A DNA stretch of 64,000 bases from Pseudomonas wuhanensis (lineage in GTDB: Bacteria > Pseudomonadota > Gammaproteobacteria > Pseudomonadales > Pseudomonadaceae). The stretch spans positions 1,674,001 through 1,738,000 of the forward strand of contig NZ_CP117430.1 in assembly GCF_030687395.1 (NCBI RefSeq), read 5' to 3'. The notes beneath the pieces are model-generated. The model did no database searches and had not been told where the DNA came from. It saw only the letters and a program-made list of their open reading frames with translations. Made by a program: the position numbers and the translations under genes. This document shows positions 8,211 through 16,061 of the stretch, piece after piece (positions within the stretch are counted from its first letter, which is position 1; every line of letters begins with the position of its first letter).

Positions 8211-8241
8211 CGAAGAAAGCATCAAGTCGTCATGTTTAAGC

Positions 8242-9621
8242 TTAGGCGGCGCTCGCCACCGGTGCCGGGCGACGGGACAGCAAGCTGACCAGCACGAAGC
8301 TCACCAGACCAACGCCCAGGCTGTAGTAGATCGGGGTGTTGGCGTCCATACCATCCTTGACCATGAACAGCAGCGCGGTGGCGAAGCCCATGCCCATGCT
8401 GGCGATAGCGCCGGCGGTGGTTGCGCGTTTCCAGAAGATTGCACCGATCAGCGGGATCAGCATGCCGCCCACCAACAGGTTGTAGGCCAGGGTCAGGGCG
8501 CTGATCACGTCGTTCACCACCAGCGCGATACCCAGCACGGCGATGCCGGTCAGCAGGGTGAACAGGCGGTTGATACCCAGACTCGACTGTTTACCGCCGC
8601 GCAGTTTCGGCAGCAGGTCTTCGGTCAGGGTGGTGGCGGCGGCGAGCAGGCCGGCGCTGGCGGTGGACATCATGGCGGCCAGTGCCGCAGCGATTACCAG
8701 GCCACGGATACCGTCCGGCAGGGACAGTTTGACGATGGCCGCAAAGGCATTGTTGACGTTGTCCAGGTCCGGGATCAGTACATGAGCGGCCATGCCGATC
8801 AGGGCGCAGGCCAGTCCGTAAAGGATGCAGTAGAAGCCTGCGAATGTACCGGCGACCTGAGCCACTTTGGCGCTTTTGACGGTGAACACACGCTGCCAGA
8901 TGTCTTGGCCGATCAGGATCCCGAAGAAGTAGATCATGAAGTAGGTGATGATGGTGTCCCAGCCAATCGTGGTGAAGCTGAAGGCGGTTGCCGGCAGCTT
9001 CAACACCAATTCATCCCAACCACCGACGCGGTACAGGCAGATTGGCAACAGGATGAACATCAGGCCCACGGTCTTGATGATGAACTGGACGATGTCGGTC
9101 AGGGTCAGGGACCACATGCCACCGATCGCGGAATAAATCACCACCACGCCACCGCCGACCAATACCGACAGCCAGAACGGCAGGTCGAACAGCACTTGCA
9201 ACACGGTGCCAATGGCCAGGATCGAGACCACGCCGATCATCAGCGCATACGCCAGCATGATCACCGCGCTCGCGGTGCGGGCCATCGGGTTATAGCGTTT
9301 CTCCAGTACCTGGGTAACGGTGTAGATTTTCAGTTTCAGCAGCGGTTTGGCGAGGAACAGGTTCAGCGCCACGATCCCGCAACCGAGGGCTGCGCAGAGC
9401 CAGAAACCGGAGATGCCATGGACGTAGCCCAGGCGCACGGTGCCGACGGTAGATGCGCCGCCCAGAACGGTAGCAGCCATGGTGCCCATGTACAGGCTCG
9501 GGCCGAGGTTGCGACCGGCGACCAAAAAGTCTTCGTTGGTCTTGGCCTTGCGCATGCCGTAGTAGCCGAGTATCAGCATCGCGGCGGCGTAGATGAGTAC
9601 GACGAATAAATCCAAAGCCAT
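8242..9621 (-). CDS. Sodium:solute symporter family protein (PA1418-like)
   Basis: A 459-residue SSF-type inner-membrane protein with about thirteen hydrophobic segments. Visible features are FLVAGRNLG near the N-terminus and SAIGGMWSLTLTDIVQF, which matches the SSF signature region. It is the last gene of the block gbuA - NTF2-like - NCS1 permease - symporter, which matches P. aeruginosa PA1421 to PA1418. By context it could import guanidino compounds or a related nitrogen source. A palindromic repeat lies between it and the permease gene, and a terminator follows. Confidence 0.85.
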   Translation of the reverse strand: MALDLFVVLIYAAAMLILGYYGMRKAKTNEDFLVAGRNLGPSLYMGTMAATVLGGASTVGTVRLGYVHGISGFWLCAALGCGIVALNLFLAKPLLKLKIYTVTQVLEKRYNPMARTASAVIMLAYALMIGVVSILAIGTVLQVLFDLPFWLSVLVGGGVVVIYSAIGGMWSLTLTDIVQFIIKTVGLMFILLPICLYRVGGWDELVLKLPATAFSFTTIGWDTIITYFMIYFFGILIGQDIWQRVFTVKSAKVAQVAGTFAGFYCILYGLACALIGMAAHVLIPDLDNVNNAFAAIVKLSLPDGIRGLVIAAALAAMMSTASAGLLAAATTLTEDLLPKLRGGKQSSLGINRLFTLLTGIAVLGIALVVNDVISALTLAYNLLVGGMLIPLIGAIFWKRATTAGAIASMGMGFATALLFMVKDGMDANTPIYYSLGVGLVSFVLVSLLSRRPAPVASAA

Positions 9622-9689
9622 GATGGCGTGTCTCCGATTGTCTTTTTTATGGTGAGGCGAAAATCAATCTTTGTGGGAGTACCAATTCC

Positions 9690-9779
9690 TGTGGGAGCGT
9701 GGCTTGCCCGCGATGGGAGCGCCGCGATCTGTCAGGCGGACCGCGTCATCGTTCATCGCGGGCAAGCCTCGCTCCCACA
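9690..9779. repeat. REPIN-like inverted pair (TGTGGGAGC type)
   Basis: TGTGGGAGCGTGGCTTGCCC at the left and its near complement at the right (GGGCAAGCCTCGCTCCCACA) enclose about 45 bases. It separates the symporter and permease genes. A half copy, TTGTGGGAGTACC, lies just before it at 9671-9683. Confidence 0.8.
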
Positions 9780-9811
9780 GGTAATGCGTTGACCACAGCT
9801 AATGCGTTGAA

Positions 9812-11323
9812 TCAGGCGGCCTGTCGAATCGCCGGTTTACCGAGCGAATCCGTGCCCTTGCTGCGTGCATCATTCGGCCCGAACACCGCAGCCGGTTCCG
9901 GGAACAGGCTCAGCAGCGTCAGGTACACCAGCGAGGCCAGGCCGAGGGTCACCGGCAGGCTGATGTCGATGCCGCCCGCCAGATTCCCGAGTGGCCCGAC
10001 AAACTGCCCCGGCAGGTTCACGAAGCACAAACCCACCAGCGCACTCGGGATCCAGGCACCCAGGCCACGCCAGTTCCAGCCGTGGGTGAACCAGTAGCGG
10101 CCACCTTTCTCGCCGCGGGTGAACACTTGCAGGTCGTCCGGGCAGTAGAAGCCGCGACGCACCAGCAGGCCGATGATCATGATCACCATCCACGGAGTGG
10201 TGCAGGTGATGATCAGCACGGCGAAGGTCGACACGCTCTGCACCAGGTTCGCCGCAAAGCGCCCGATGAAGATGAAAGCAATCGACATCACGCCAATCAG
10301 CAGCGTGGCCTTGACCCGCGACAGCACCCTCGGGAACACGCTGGACATGTCCAGCCCGGTGCCATACAGCGAGGTGGTGCCGGTGGACATGCCGCCGATC
10401 ACCGCAATCAGGCACACCGGCAGGAAGAACCAGCTCGGCGACACCGCCAGCAGACCGCCGACGTAGTTGTTGGCCGCGATGTAGTCCGGTGCCTTGATCG
10501 CGACGATGGTGGCGGTGGCGAGGCCGAACAGGAACGGGATGAAGGTGGCGACCTGCGAGATCACCACGGCAGCCATGATCCGGCGCTTGGAGGTGTCACG
10601 CGGGATGTAGCGCGACCAGTCGCCGAGGAACGCCCCGAAGGAAATCGGGTTGCTCATCGCTACCAGGGCCGCGCCGATGAAGGCCGCCCAGAAACCCGGT
10701 TGACCAACGCTGACGCTGCCGGCGTAGTTCACATCGAAAGGACCGGCGAAGGCGAAGATGCCCAACAGGAACAACAGGCTGGCGCTCCACACGGCGATCT
10801 TGTTGACCCACAGCAGGAAGCGGAAACCGTAGATGCACACCGTCAGCACCAGGATCGCGAACAGGCCGTAGGCCAGGCCCAGGGTCAGGTCGGTTTCCGG
10901 CAAGCCGATCAGGCGTTTGGCGCCACCGATCAACGCATCACCCGAGCTCCACACCGAGAGCGAGAAAAAGGCGATGGCAGTCAGTAGCGACAGGAACGAA
11001 CCGACGATCCGCCCATGCACGCCGAAGTGCGCACCGGACGACACGGCGTTGTTGGTGCCATTGAGCGGCCCGAACAGGCCCATCGGCGCAAGGATCAGCG
11101 AACCCAGCAACACGCCCAGCACAATCGCCCAGACGCCCGCCTGAAAAGACAGGCCGAACAGTACCGGGAAGCTGCCGAGCACGGCGGTGGCAAAGGTATT
11201 CGAACCGCCGAAGATCATCCGGAACAAGTCCGTCGGGCCTGCGGTGCGTTCGTTGTCCGGGATCTGTTCGACCCCGTAGGTTTCGATTTGCGTAAGGCTT
11301 TGGTCTTTGTTGTTGTTATTCAT
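9812..11323 (-). CDS. NCS1/cytosine-permease-type transporter (PA1419-like)
   Basis: A 503-residue inner-membrane protein with about twelve hydrophobic segments. The start reads IETYGVEQIPDNERTAGPTD, and FGAFLGDWSRYIP is the conserved NCS1 segment. It lies 54 bases after the NTF2-like gene in the gbuA operon. In P. aeruginosa the same neighbour of gbuA is annotated as a transporter; import of guanidinobutyrate or a relative is the natural hypothesis. GGAG upstream of ATG 11323 supports the start. Confidence 0.8.
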   Translation of the reverse strand: MNNNNKDQSLTQIETYGVEQIPDNERTAGPTDLFRMIFGGSNTFATAVLGSFPVLFGLSFQAGVWAIVLGVLLGSLILAPMGLFGPLNGTNNAVSSGAHFGVHGRIVGSFLSLLTAIAFFSLSVWSSGDALIGGAKRLIGLPETDLTLGLAYGLFAILVLTVCIYGFRFLLWVNKIAVWSASLLFLLGIFAFAGPFDVNYAGSVSVGQPGFWAAFIGAALVAMSNPISFGAFLGDWSRYIPRDTSKRRIMAAVVISQVATFIPFLFGLATATIVAIKAPDYIAANNYVGGLLAVSPSWFFLPVCLIAVIGGMSTGTTSLYGTGLDMSSVFPRVLSRVKATLLIGVMSIAFIFIGRFAANLVQSVSTFAVLIITCTTPWMVIMIIGLLVRRGFYCPDDLQVFTRGEKGGRYWFTHGWNWRGLGAWIPSALVGLCFVNLPGQFVGPLGNLAGGIDISLPVTLGLASLVYLTLLSLFPEPAAVFGPNDARSKGTDSLGKPAIRQAA

Positions 11324-11377
11324 GATCTGCTCCGATCATAAAGGCGCGCTCATCGTGCGTGAGCGTCACCTGTTTGG

Positions 11378-11800
11378 CTAAGGGGGTGGCAGCCCTTCCG
11401 GCATTGCGGACAAATGTTCATGGCAGGCCAGCCATAGGCCTTGTTGTTCTTGGCCAGACGTCTGTTTCTTGAAAACAATCGTCTCGCGCTCCTGGCTGAA
11501 GTGTTGCTCCCCTTGCATGCGCAGCTCGGTGGCCACGTCATGGATGAAAATCGCCACGTCACCCAGCAGGCTGACGAAGGCGTTGCTCGAGGTGCACGAC
11601 AGCACCTCGAAGCCGTCCTCGGCGCGCCAGCTGTCCCACAACGCCTGATAGGCATCGCGCGACAGCAGGGGCTGCTCGAGGGTGTAGAACACGAAGCTGG
11701 CGTCGACGCTGAATGCGCCGAAGTAGGCTTCGCGATCGTTACGGGCAAAGGCCGATACCAGCTCGGCGGCGGCTTTGAGTACCTGATCACGTTCGCTCAT
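11378..11800 (-). CDS. NTF2/SnoaL-like protein (PA1420-like)
   Basis: A 140-residue protein with the cone-shaped NTF2-like pattern: N-terminal helices (AAAELVSAFARNDREAYFGA) followed by strands (SFVFYTLEQPLLS and further). Its stop is separated by 9 bases... read in transcription order it starts 9 bases after the gbuA stop, with GAGG 7-8 bases before ATG 11800, so the two are translationally close. The family includes enzymes and small-ligand binders; the function beside gbuA is unknown. Confidence 0.75.
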   Translation of the reverse strand: MSERDQVLKAAAELVSAFARNDREAYFGAFSVDASFVFYTLEQPLLSRDAYQALWDSWRAEDGFEVLSCTSSNAFVSLLGDVAIFIHDVATELRMQGEQHFSQERETIVFKKQTSGQEQQGLWLACHEHLSAMPEGLPPP

Positions 11801-11809
11801 GACCGATCC

Positions 11810-12760
11810 TCAGCGATGGACCACGCCCGGCAGTACGCAGAGCATTTCGTACAGCAGGTTGGCGCCCAACAGCGAGGTATTACCGGTGGTGTCGTACGCA
11901 GGCGAGACTTCTACCAAATCGCAGCCGACCAGGTCGAGGCCTTGGCAGCCGCGCACGATTTCAATCGCCTGAATGGTCGTCAGACCGCCGATTTCCGGGG
12001 TGCCGGTGCCAGGTGCCCAGGCCGGGTCGATACCGTCGATATCGAAACTCAAGTACACCGGACCGTCGCCGACTTTCGCGCGAACTTCAGCCATCAGCGG
12101 TGCCAGGGATTTGTGCCAGCACTCTTCGGCCTGAACCACACGGAAGCCTTGATTGCGGCTCCAGTTGAAGTCATCAGCGGTGTAGCCCTGAGCCCGCAGG
12201 CCAATTTGCACTACGCGGTCGCAATCCAGAAGACCTTCTTCTACCGCGCGACGGAAGGTGGTGCCGTGGGCGATTTTCTCGCCGAACATGTGATCGTTCA
12301 CATCGGCGTGAGCGTCGATGTGCACCAGGCCGACCTTGCCGTGCTTTTTATGGATGGCTCGCAGGATCGGCAGGGTGATGGTGTGATCGCCGCCGAGGGT
12401 CAGGGGGATCACATCGTGTTCGAGGATATTGTCGTAGGCCTCTTCGATGATCCGCACGGCGTCCAGCAGGTTGAAGGTGTTGATCGCCACATCACCGATG
12501 TCGGCAACCGACAGCGAATCGAACGGCGCGGCGCCGGTGGCCATGTTGTACGGGCGGATCATCACCGATTCAGCGCGGATTTCACGTGGCCCGAAACGGG
12601 TGCCGGGGCGCAGGGAAGTGCCGATGTCCAGCGGGATGCCGATAAAGGCAGCGTCCAGGCCAGCAGCGGATGGCAAATGGGGGAGTCGCAGCATGGTGGC
12701 GATGCCGCCGAAGCGCGGCATTTCGTTGCCGCCCAGTGGTTGGTGAAGAATCTTGTCCAC
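11810..12760 (-). CDS. gbuA: Guanidinobutyrase, ureohydrolase family
   Basis: A 316-residue Mn2+ ureohydrolase that would convert 4-guanidinobutyrate to 4-aminobutyrate and urea in the cytoplasm. Metal motifs are complete: GGDH at 123-126, HIDAHAD at 147-153 (D149, H151, D153) and SFDIDGIDP further on. The arginase family also contains agmatinase and guanidinopropionase; guanidinobutyrase is chosen because of the divergent LysR gene (gbuR) and the two transporters, as in P. aeruginosa. The start is GTG 12760 with GAGG 8 bases upstream. It is the first gene of the operon. Confidence 0.88.
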   Translation of the reverse strand: MDKILHQPLGGNEMPRFGGIATMLRLPHLPSAAGLDAAFIGIPLDIGTSLRPGTRFGPREIRAESVMIRPYNMATGAAPFDSLSVADIGDVAINTFNLLDAVRIIEEAYDNILEHDVIPLTLGGDHTITLPILRAIHKKHGKVGLVHIDAHADVNDHMFGEKIAHGTTFRRAVEEGLLDCDRVVQIGLRAQGYTADDFNWSRNQGFRVVQAEECWHKSLAPLMAEVRAKVGDGPVYLSFDIDGIDPAWAPGTGTPEIGGLTTIQAIEIVRGCQGLDLVGCDLVEVSPAYDTTGNTSLLGANLLYEMLCVLPGVVHR

Positions 12761-12881
12761 GGGTAAGGCCTCATCGTCGTTGTTTTATTTATGTCGGTTG
12801 CACGCTCGGGGAGAGACGGGCACCGCTGGGGGCCGATTCTGCGAAATGCAGTGGCCGGGAAGAATCGCTACGGGCAAATAC

Positions 12882-12905
12882 TTAGTTCAGATTTTTCTAA
12901 ACTAA
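12882..12905. promoter_or_regulatory. Probable GbuR operator (TTAGTT-N12-AACTAA)
   Basis: A perfect 6-base inverted repeat, TTAGTT (12882-12887) and AACTAA (12900-12905), fits the T-N11-A pattern of LysR sites. It lies between the divergent gbuA and gbuR starts, so a single GbuR dimer or tetramer could control both. Assignment to GbuR is inference. Confidence 0.55.
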
Positions 12906-12935
12906 TGGCGAGGGCGGAGATAGACTCTTACGCGT

Positions 12936-13051
12936 GATCGTTCCCACGCTCTGCGTGGGAATGCATCCACGGACGCTCCGCGTCCAGCTGTTTCCTGCAT
13001 GTGACGCAGAGCGTCACGGGCTGCATTCCCACGCAGAGCGTGGGAACGATC
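12936..13051. repeat. GATCGTTCCCACGC palindromic repeat, copy 1
   Basis: The arms GATCGTTCCCACGCTCTGCG and its complement (CGCAGAGCGTGGGAACGATC) enclose an inner inverted pair around GACGCTCCGCGTC and GACGCAGAGCGTC. It lies between gbuA and gbuR, close to the gbuR start. Further copies are at 14567-14677 and 26646-26756. Confidence 0.85.
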
Positions 13052-13070
13052 TAGGTGCTTGGAGAGCCCC

Positions 13071-13964
13071 ATGGCCAACGCTTTACCCGACCTGAAACTA
13101 TTGCGCATCTTCGTCAGCGTGGTTCGCCATCAGGGGTTCGCCAACGCCCAGCACGAGCTCAACCTTTCGACCTCGGCGATCAGCACCTACATGAGCCAGC
13201 TCGAAGCGGCCCTCGGTCTGGTGCTGTGCCATCGCGGGCGTGGTGGTTTCAGCCTGACCAGCAAGGGCGAGCTGTTCCATCAGGAAACCCTGCGTCTATT
13301 GGCCGAGCTCGAAGGTTTCGAACAATACGCCGCCGCCCTCAAAGGCGAGTTGCGCGGCACCTTGAACCTGGGCGTGATCGACTCCACCGTCAGCGATAAG
13401 GCCTTGCCCTTTGCCGAAGCCATCGGTGCCTACAGTCAGGAACACCCGGCGGTGCATTTGCATCTGTCGGTCATGAGCCCTTACGAGCTGCAACTCGGCG
13501 TGCAGGACAACCGCCTCGACCTGGCCATCGGTGCCTTTTCCACGCGCATGAGCGGTCTGGTCTACATGCCGCTCTACCGCGAGCAGCACTGGCTGTATTG
13601 CAGCAGTCGCCATCCGCTGTTCACCGAGCGGCGTATCCCCGAGCAAGTCATCACCCAGCAGCGCATGGTCGGTCGCGGCTATTGGAGCCAGGCCGAACTG
13701 GCCCGCCACGGTTTCAAACACAGCGCGGCGACCGTGGAAAGTATGGAAGCCCAGCTGATTCTGGTGCTGTCCGGTGCCTACATCGGTTACCTGCCGGAGC
13801 ACTACGCCCAGGCCTGGGCCGACAAAGGTGATTTGCGCGTGCTGCTGCCAGCGACGTTCGGTTATCAGGCGCCGTTTTCGATGATCGTACGCCGTGGCCG
13901 CAGCCGTGAACCGCTGATCCAGACCTTTCGTGATCTGCTTAAAGCACAACTGAATCAGGCTTAA
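13071..13964 (+). CDS. gbuR: LysR regulator of guanidinobutyrate catabolism
   Basis: A 297-residue LTTR with an N-terminal helix-turn-helix (QGFANAQHELNLSTSAIS) and an effector-binding domain. In P. aeruginosa GbuR activates gbuA in response to 4-guanidinobutyrate; the same divergent layout is seen here. ATG 13071 is chosen because GGAGAG lies 4-9 bases upstream; the TTG at 13059 has none. The DTW-domain gene starts 4 bases after its stop, so the two are probably co-transcribed. Confidence 0.85.
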   Translation: MANALPDLKLLRIFVSVVRHQGFANAQHELNLSTSAISTYMSQLEAALGLVLCHRGRGGFSLTSKGELFHQETLRLLAELEGFEQYAAALKGELRGTLNLGVIDSTVSDKALPFAEAIGAYSQEHPAVHLHLSVMSPYELQLGVQDNRLDLAIGAFSTRMSGLVYMPLYREQHWLYCSSRHPLFTERRIPEQVITQQRMVGRGYWSQAELARHGFKHSAATVESMEAQLILVLSGAYIGYLPEHYAQAWADKGDLRVLLPATFGYQAPFSMIVRRGRSREPLIQTFRDLLKAQLNQA

Positions 13965-13968
13965 GACG

Positions 13969-14565
13969 ATGTCCAGAATCCAATGCCCACGCTGTCTACG
14001 CCCGCAAACCCATTGCCTGTGCCCGCTGATCCCGAGCCTCGACAGTCGCACTCGGGTGCTGCTGCTTCAGCATCCGAGCGAAGTGAACCATGCGCTGAAC
14101 ACCGCGCGGCTGGCCGTGATGGGATTGAAGAATGCCGAGTTGATTGTGGGCGAGGTGTTCGAGGATCTGCCGGCGCTGCTGAATCAGCCGGGCTATCAGG
14201 CGCGGCTACTGTTTCCCGGCGAGGAGGCGCAGCCGATGCAGGCCTGCACCGCCAATGATGAGCCGCTGCTGCTGGTGGTTCCGGACGGCACCTGGCGCAA
14301 GGCGCGCAAAATGCTGCACCTCAATCCGTTGTTGGCGGCGTTGCCCAGGGTGACATTGGCCGAAGGCGGGGTGTCGCGTTATCGCCTGCGCAAGGCGCCG
14401 GGGCCGGGGGCGCTGTCGACAGTGGAGGCGATTGTGCAGGCGTTGCAGACCCTGGAAGCGCCGAGCACGTTCGAGCCGTTGCTACGACCGTTCGAGGCGT
14501 TGATCGAGGGGCAGATTGTGGCAATGGGGGAGGAGGTTTTTCAGCGCAATCATGGGCCGAAATAG
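13969..14565 (+). CDS. DTW-domain tRNA-uridine aminocarboxypropyltransferase
   Basis: A 198-residue DTW-family (TapT/YfiP type) protein. A zinc-finger-like N-terminus has four cysteines (CPRCLRPQTHCLCP), and the family motif appears as PDGTWRKARKM near residue 105. The family makes acp3U in the variable loop of some tRNAs with S-adenosylmethionine as donor. It begins 4 bases after gbuR, which suggests co-transcription but not a shared pathway. A GATCGTTCCCACGC repeat follows directly after the stop. Confidence 0.8.
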   Translation: MSRIQCPRCLRPQTHCLCPLIPSLDSRTRVLLLQHPSEVNHALNTARLAVMGLKNAELIVGEVFEDLPALLNQPGYQARLLFPGEEAQPMQACTANDEPLLLVVPDGTWRKARKMLHLNPLLAALPRVTLAEGGVSRYRLRKAPGPGALSTVEAIVQALQTLEAPSTFEPLLRPFEALIEGQIVAMGEEVFQRNHGPK

Positions 14566-14566
14566 T

Positions 14567-14677
14567 GATCGTTCCCACGCTCTGCGTGGGAATGCATCCA
14601 GTGACGCTCTGCGTCACATCCGGGAAGGGACGCGGAGCGTCCCGGGCGGCATTCCCACGCGGAGCGTGGGAACGATC
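14567..14677. repeat. GATCGTTCCCACGC palindromic repeat, copy 2
   Basis: Same family as the copy at 12936: outer arms GATCGTTCCCACGCTCTGCG and GTGGGAACGATC at the right, with inner arms based on GACGCTCTGCGTC and GACGCGGAGCGTC. It sits between the convergent DTW and HlyD genes and marks the left edge of the adhesin/secretion cassette. Confidence 0.85.
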
Positions 14678-14696
14678 ACACAGGAGCGCGTCCAGC

Positions 14697-16052
14697 CTAT
14701 CTTTCGCGCATCGCCTCTGTCCGGGCTTTCAACACCGGTTTGAGCAGGTAATCCAGCACGCTTTTCTCCCCGGTAATAATGTCCACCGTCGCCACCATCC
14801 CCGGAATGATCAGCAGCGGTTTCAGATCCCCGCCCAAGTGATTCTTATCGGTCCGCACCTGAATCAGATAAAAGCTGTTGCCCTTGTCATCGGTGATCGT
14901 ATCCGCGCCGATCAGCTCCAGCTTCGCACTCAATCCCCCATAAATCGTGTAGTCGTAAGCGCTGAACTTGACCATGGCTTTCTGGCCCGGGTGCAGGAAC
15001 GCCACGTCTTGAGGCCGGACCTTGGCTTCGATCAGCAGGTTGTCTTCCAGCGGCACGATTTCCACCATGTCGTTGCCCGGCTGAACCACGCCACCGATGG
15101 TATTGACCTTCAGCATTTTGATAATGCCGTGAACCGGCGACACCACCGTGGTGCGTGTCACCCGGTCGTCGATGGCAATGCTCGAGGCAGTGATTTTCGA
15201 CAGGTCGGTGCGTTTCTCATTCAGCTCTTTCGCCGCGTCCGAGCGGAAGGATTGTTCGGACTCATCGATCTTGCTTTTGATCTCATTGATTGCCGATTCG
15301 GCCCGGGGAATCGCCAGGGTCGTGGCGTTCAGCGAGCCGCGGATTTCCACCGCGCTGCGTTTGAGTCGCAGGATTTCCACCGGCGACACCGCCCCGGTGC
15401 CCACCAGCGGCGCAGACATGTTCATCTCTTGTTGCAGCAGCGCCAGGCTGGAACTGAACTGCCCTTGCTTGGAACGGAATTCCGCCAGCTCCTGGGTTTT
15501 CTGCCGAAGTTGTTCGGTCAGTGTGCGCTGCTCGCTGGCCAGTCTGCGTTGGCGTTGTTCGTACAGCGAGCGTTCGTCCTCGGCCACTTGCGGCGCCTTG
15601 GCGATCACTTCCGCGGACAGCTTGAACGGCCGGCCTTCCGCTTCGGCGGACAGCCGTTCGACCTGTGCGGTCAGTGCATAACGATCCGCTTCACTTTCAC
15701 CTTTGTTCGACAGGAATCGCGTGTCATCCAGGCGCAGCAAGGTGTCGCCCTTGTTCACCATTTGCCCTTCGCGCACGAAAATTTCCGTGACGATGCCGCC
15801 CTCCAGGTTCTGGATTACTTGAATCTTGCTCGACGGAATCGCCTTGCCTTCACCTGTGGTGACTTCCTGCAACACGGCGAACTTGGCCCAAACCAGTGCG
15901 GTGATCAGCAGCGCCGCTGCCAGCCACACGGTGATCCGCGACCAGCGCGGCGAATCCTGCAACGAGGCGCCGGCGGTTTCCGGCATGAATTCGACTTCGG
16001 CACTTTTGCCGAAACTGTTGAAGTAGCCACGGGAACCTTGATCCGCAGACAT
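14697..16052 (-). CDS. HlyD-type membrane fusion protein of the adhesin T1SS
   Basis: A 451-residue periplasmic adaptor of a type I secretion system (LapC/MapC role). One transmembrane helix near residue 45 (ITVWLAAALLITALVWAKFA) is followed by a lipoyl-like half (EGGIVTEIFVREGQMVNKGD), a long coiled coil, the second lipoyl half (VVSPVHGIIKMLKVNTIGG) and the C-terminal HlyD domain. ATG 16052 is chosen because AGGAG lies 6 bases upstream. The start is 9 bases after the ABC gene stop, so the genes form an operon. Confidence 0.88.
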   Translation of the reverse strand: MSADQGSRGYFNSFGKSAEVEFMPETAGASLQDSPRWSRITVWLAAALLITALVWAKFAVLQEVTTGEGKAIPSSKIQVIQNLEGGIVTEIFVREGQMVNKGDTLLRLDDTRFLSNKGESEADRYALTAQVERLSAEAEGRPFKLSAEVIAKAPQVAEDERSLYEQRQRRLASEQRTLTEQLRQKTQELAEFRSKQGQFSSSLALLQQEMNMSAPLVGTGAVSPVEILRLKRSAVEIRGSLNATTLAIPRAESAINEIKSKIDESEQSFRSDAAKELNEKRTDLSKITASSIAIDDRVTRTTVVSPVHGIIKMLKVNTIGGVVQPGNDMVEIVPLEDNLLIEAKVRPQDVAFLHPGQKAMVKFSAYDYTIYGGLSAKLELIGADTITDDKGNSFYLIQVRTDKNHLGGDLKPLLIIPGMVATVDIITGEKSVLDYLLKPVLKARTEAMRER

Positions 16053-16061
16053 GGGCAACTC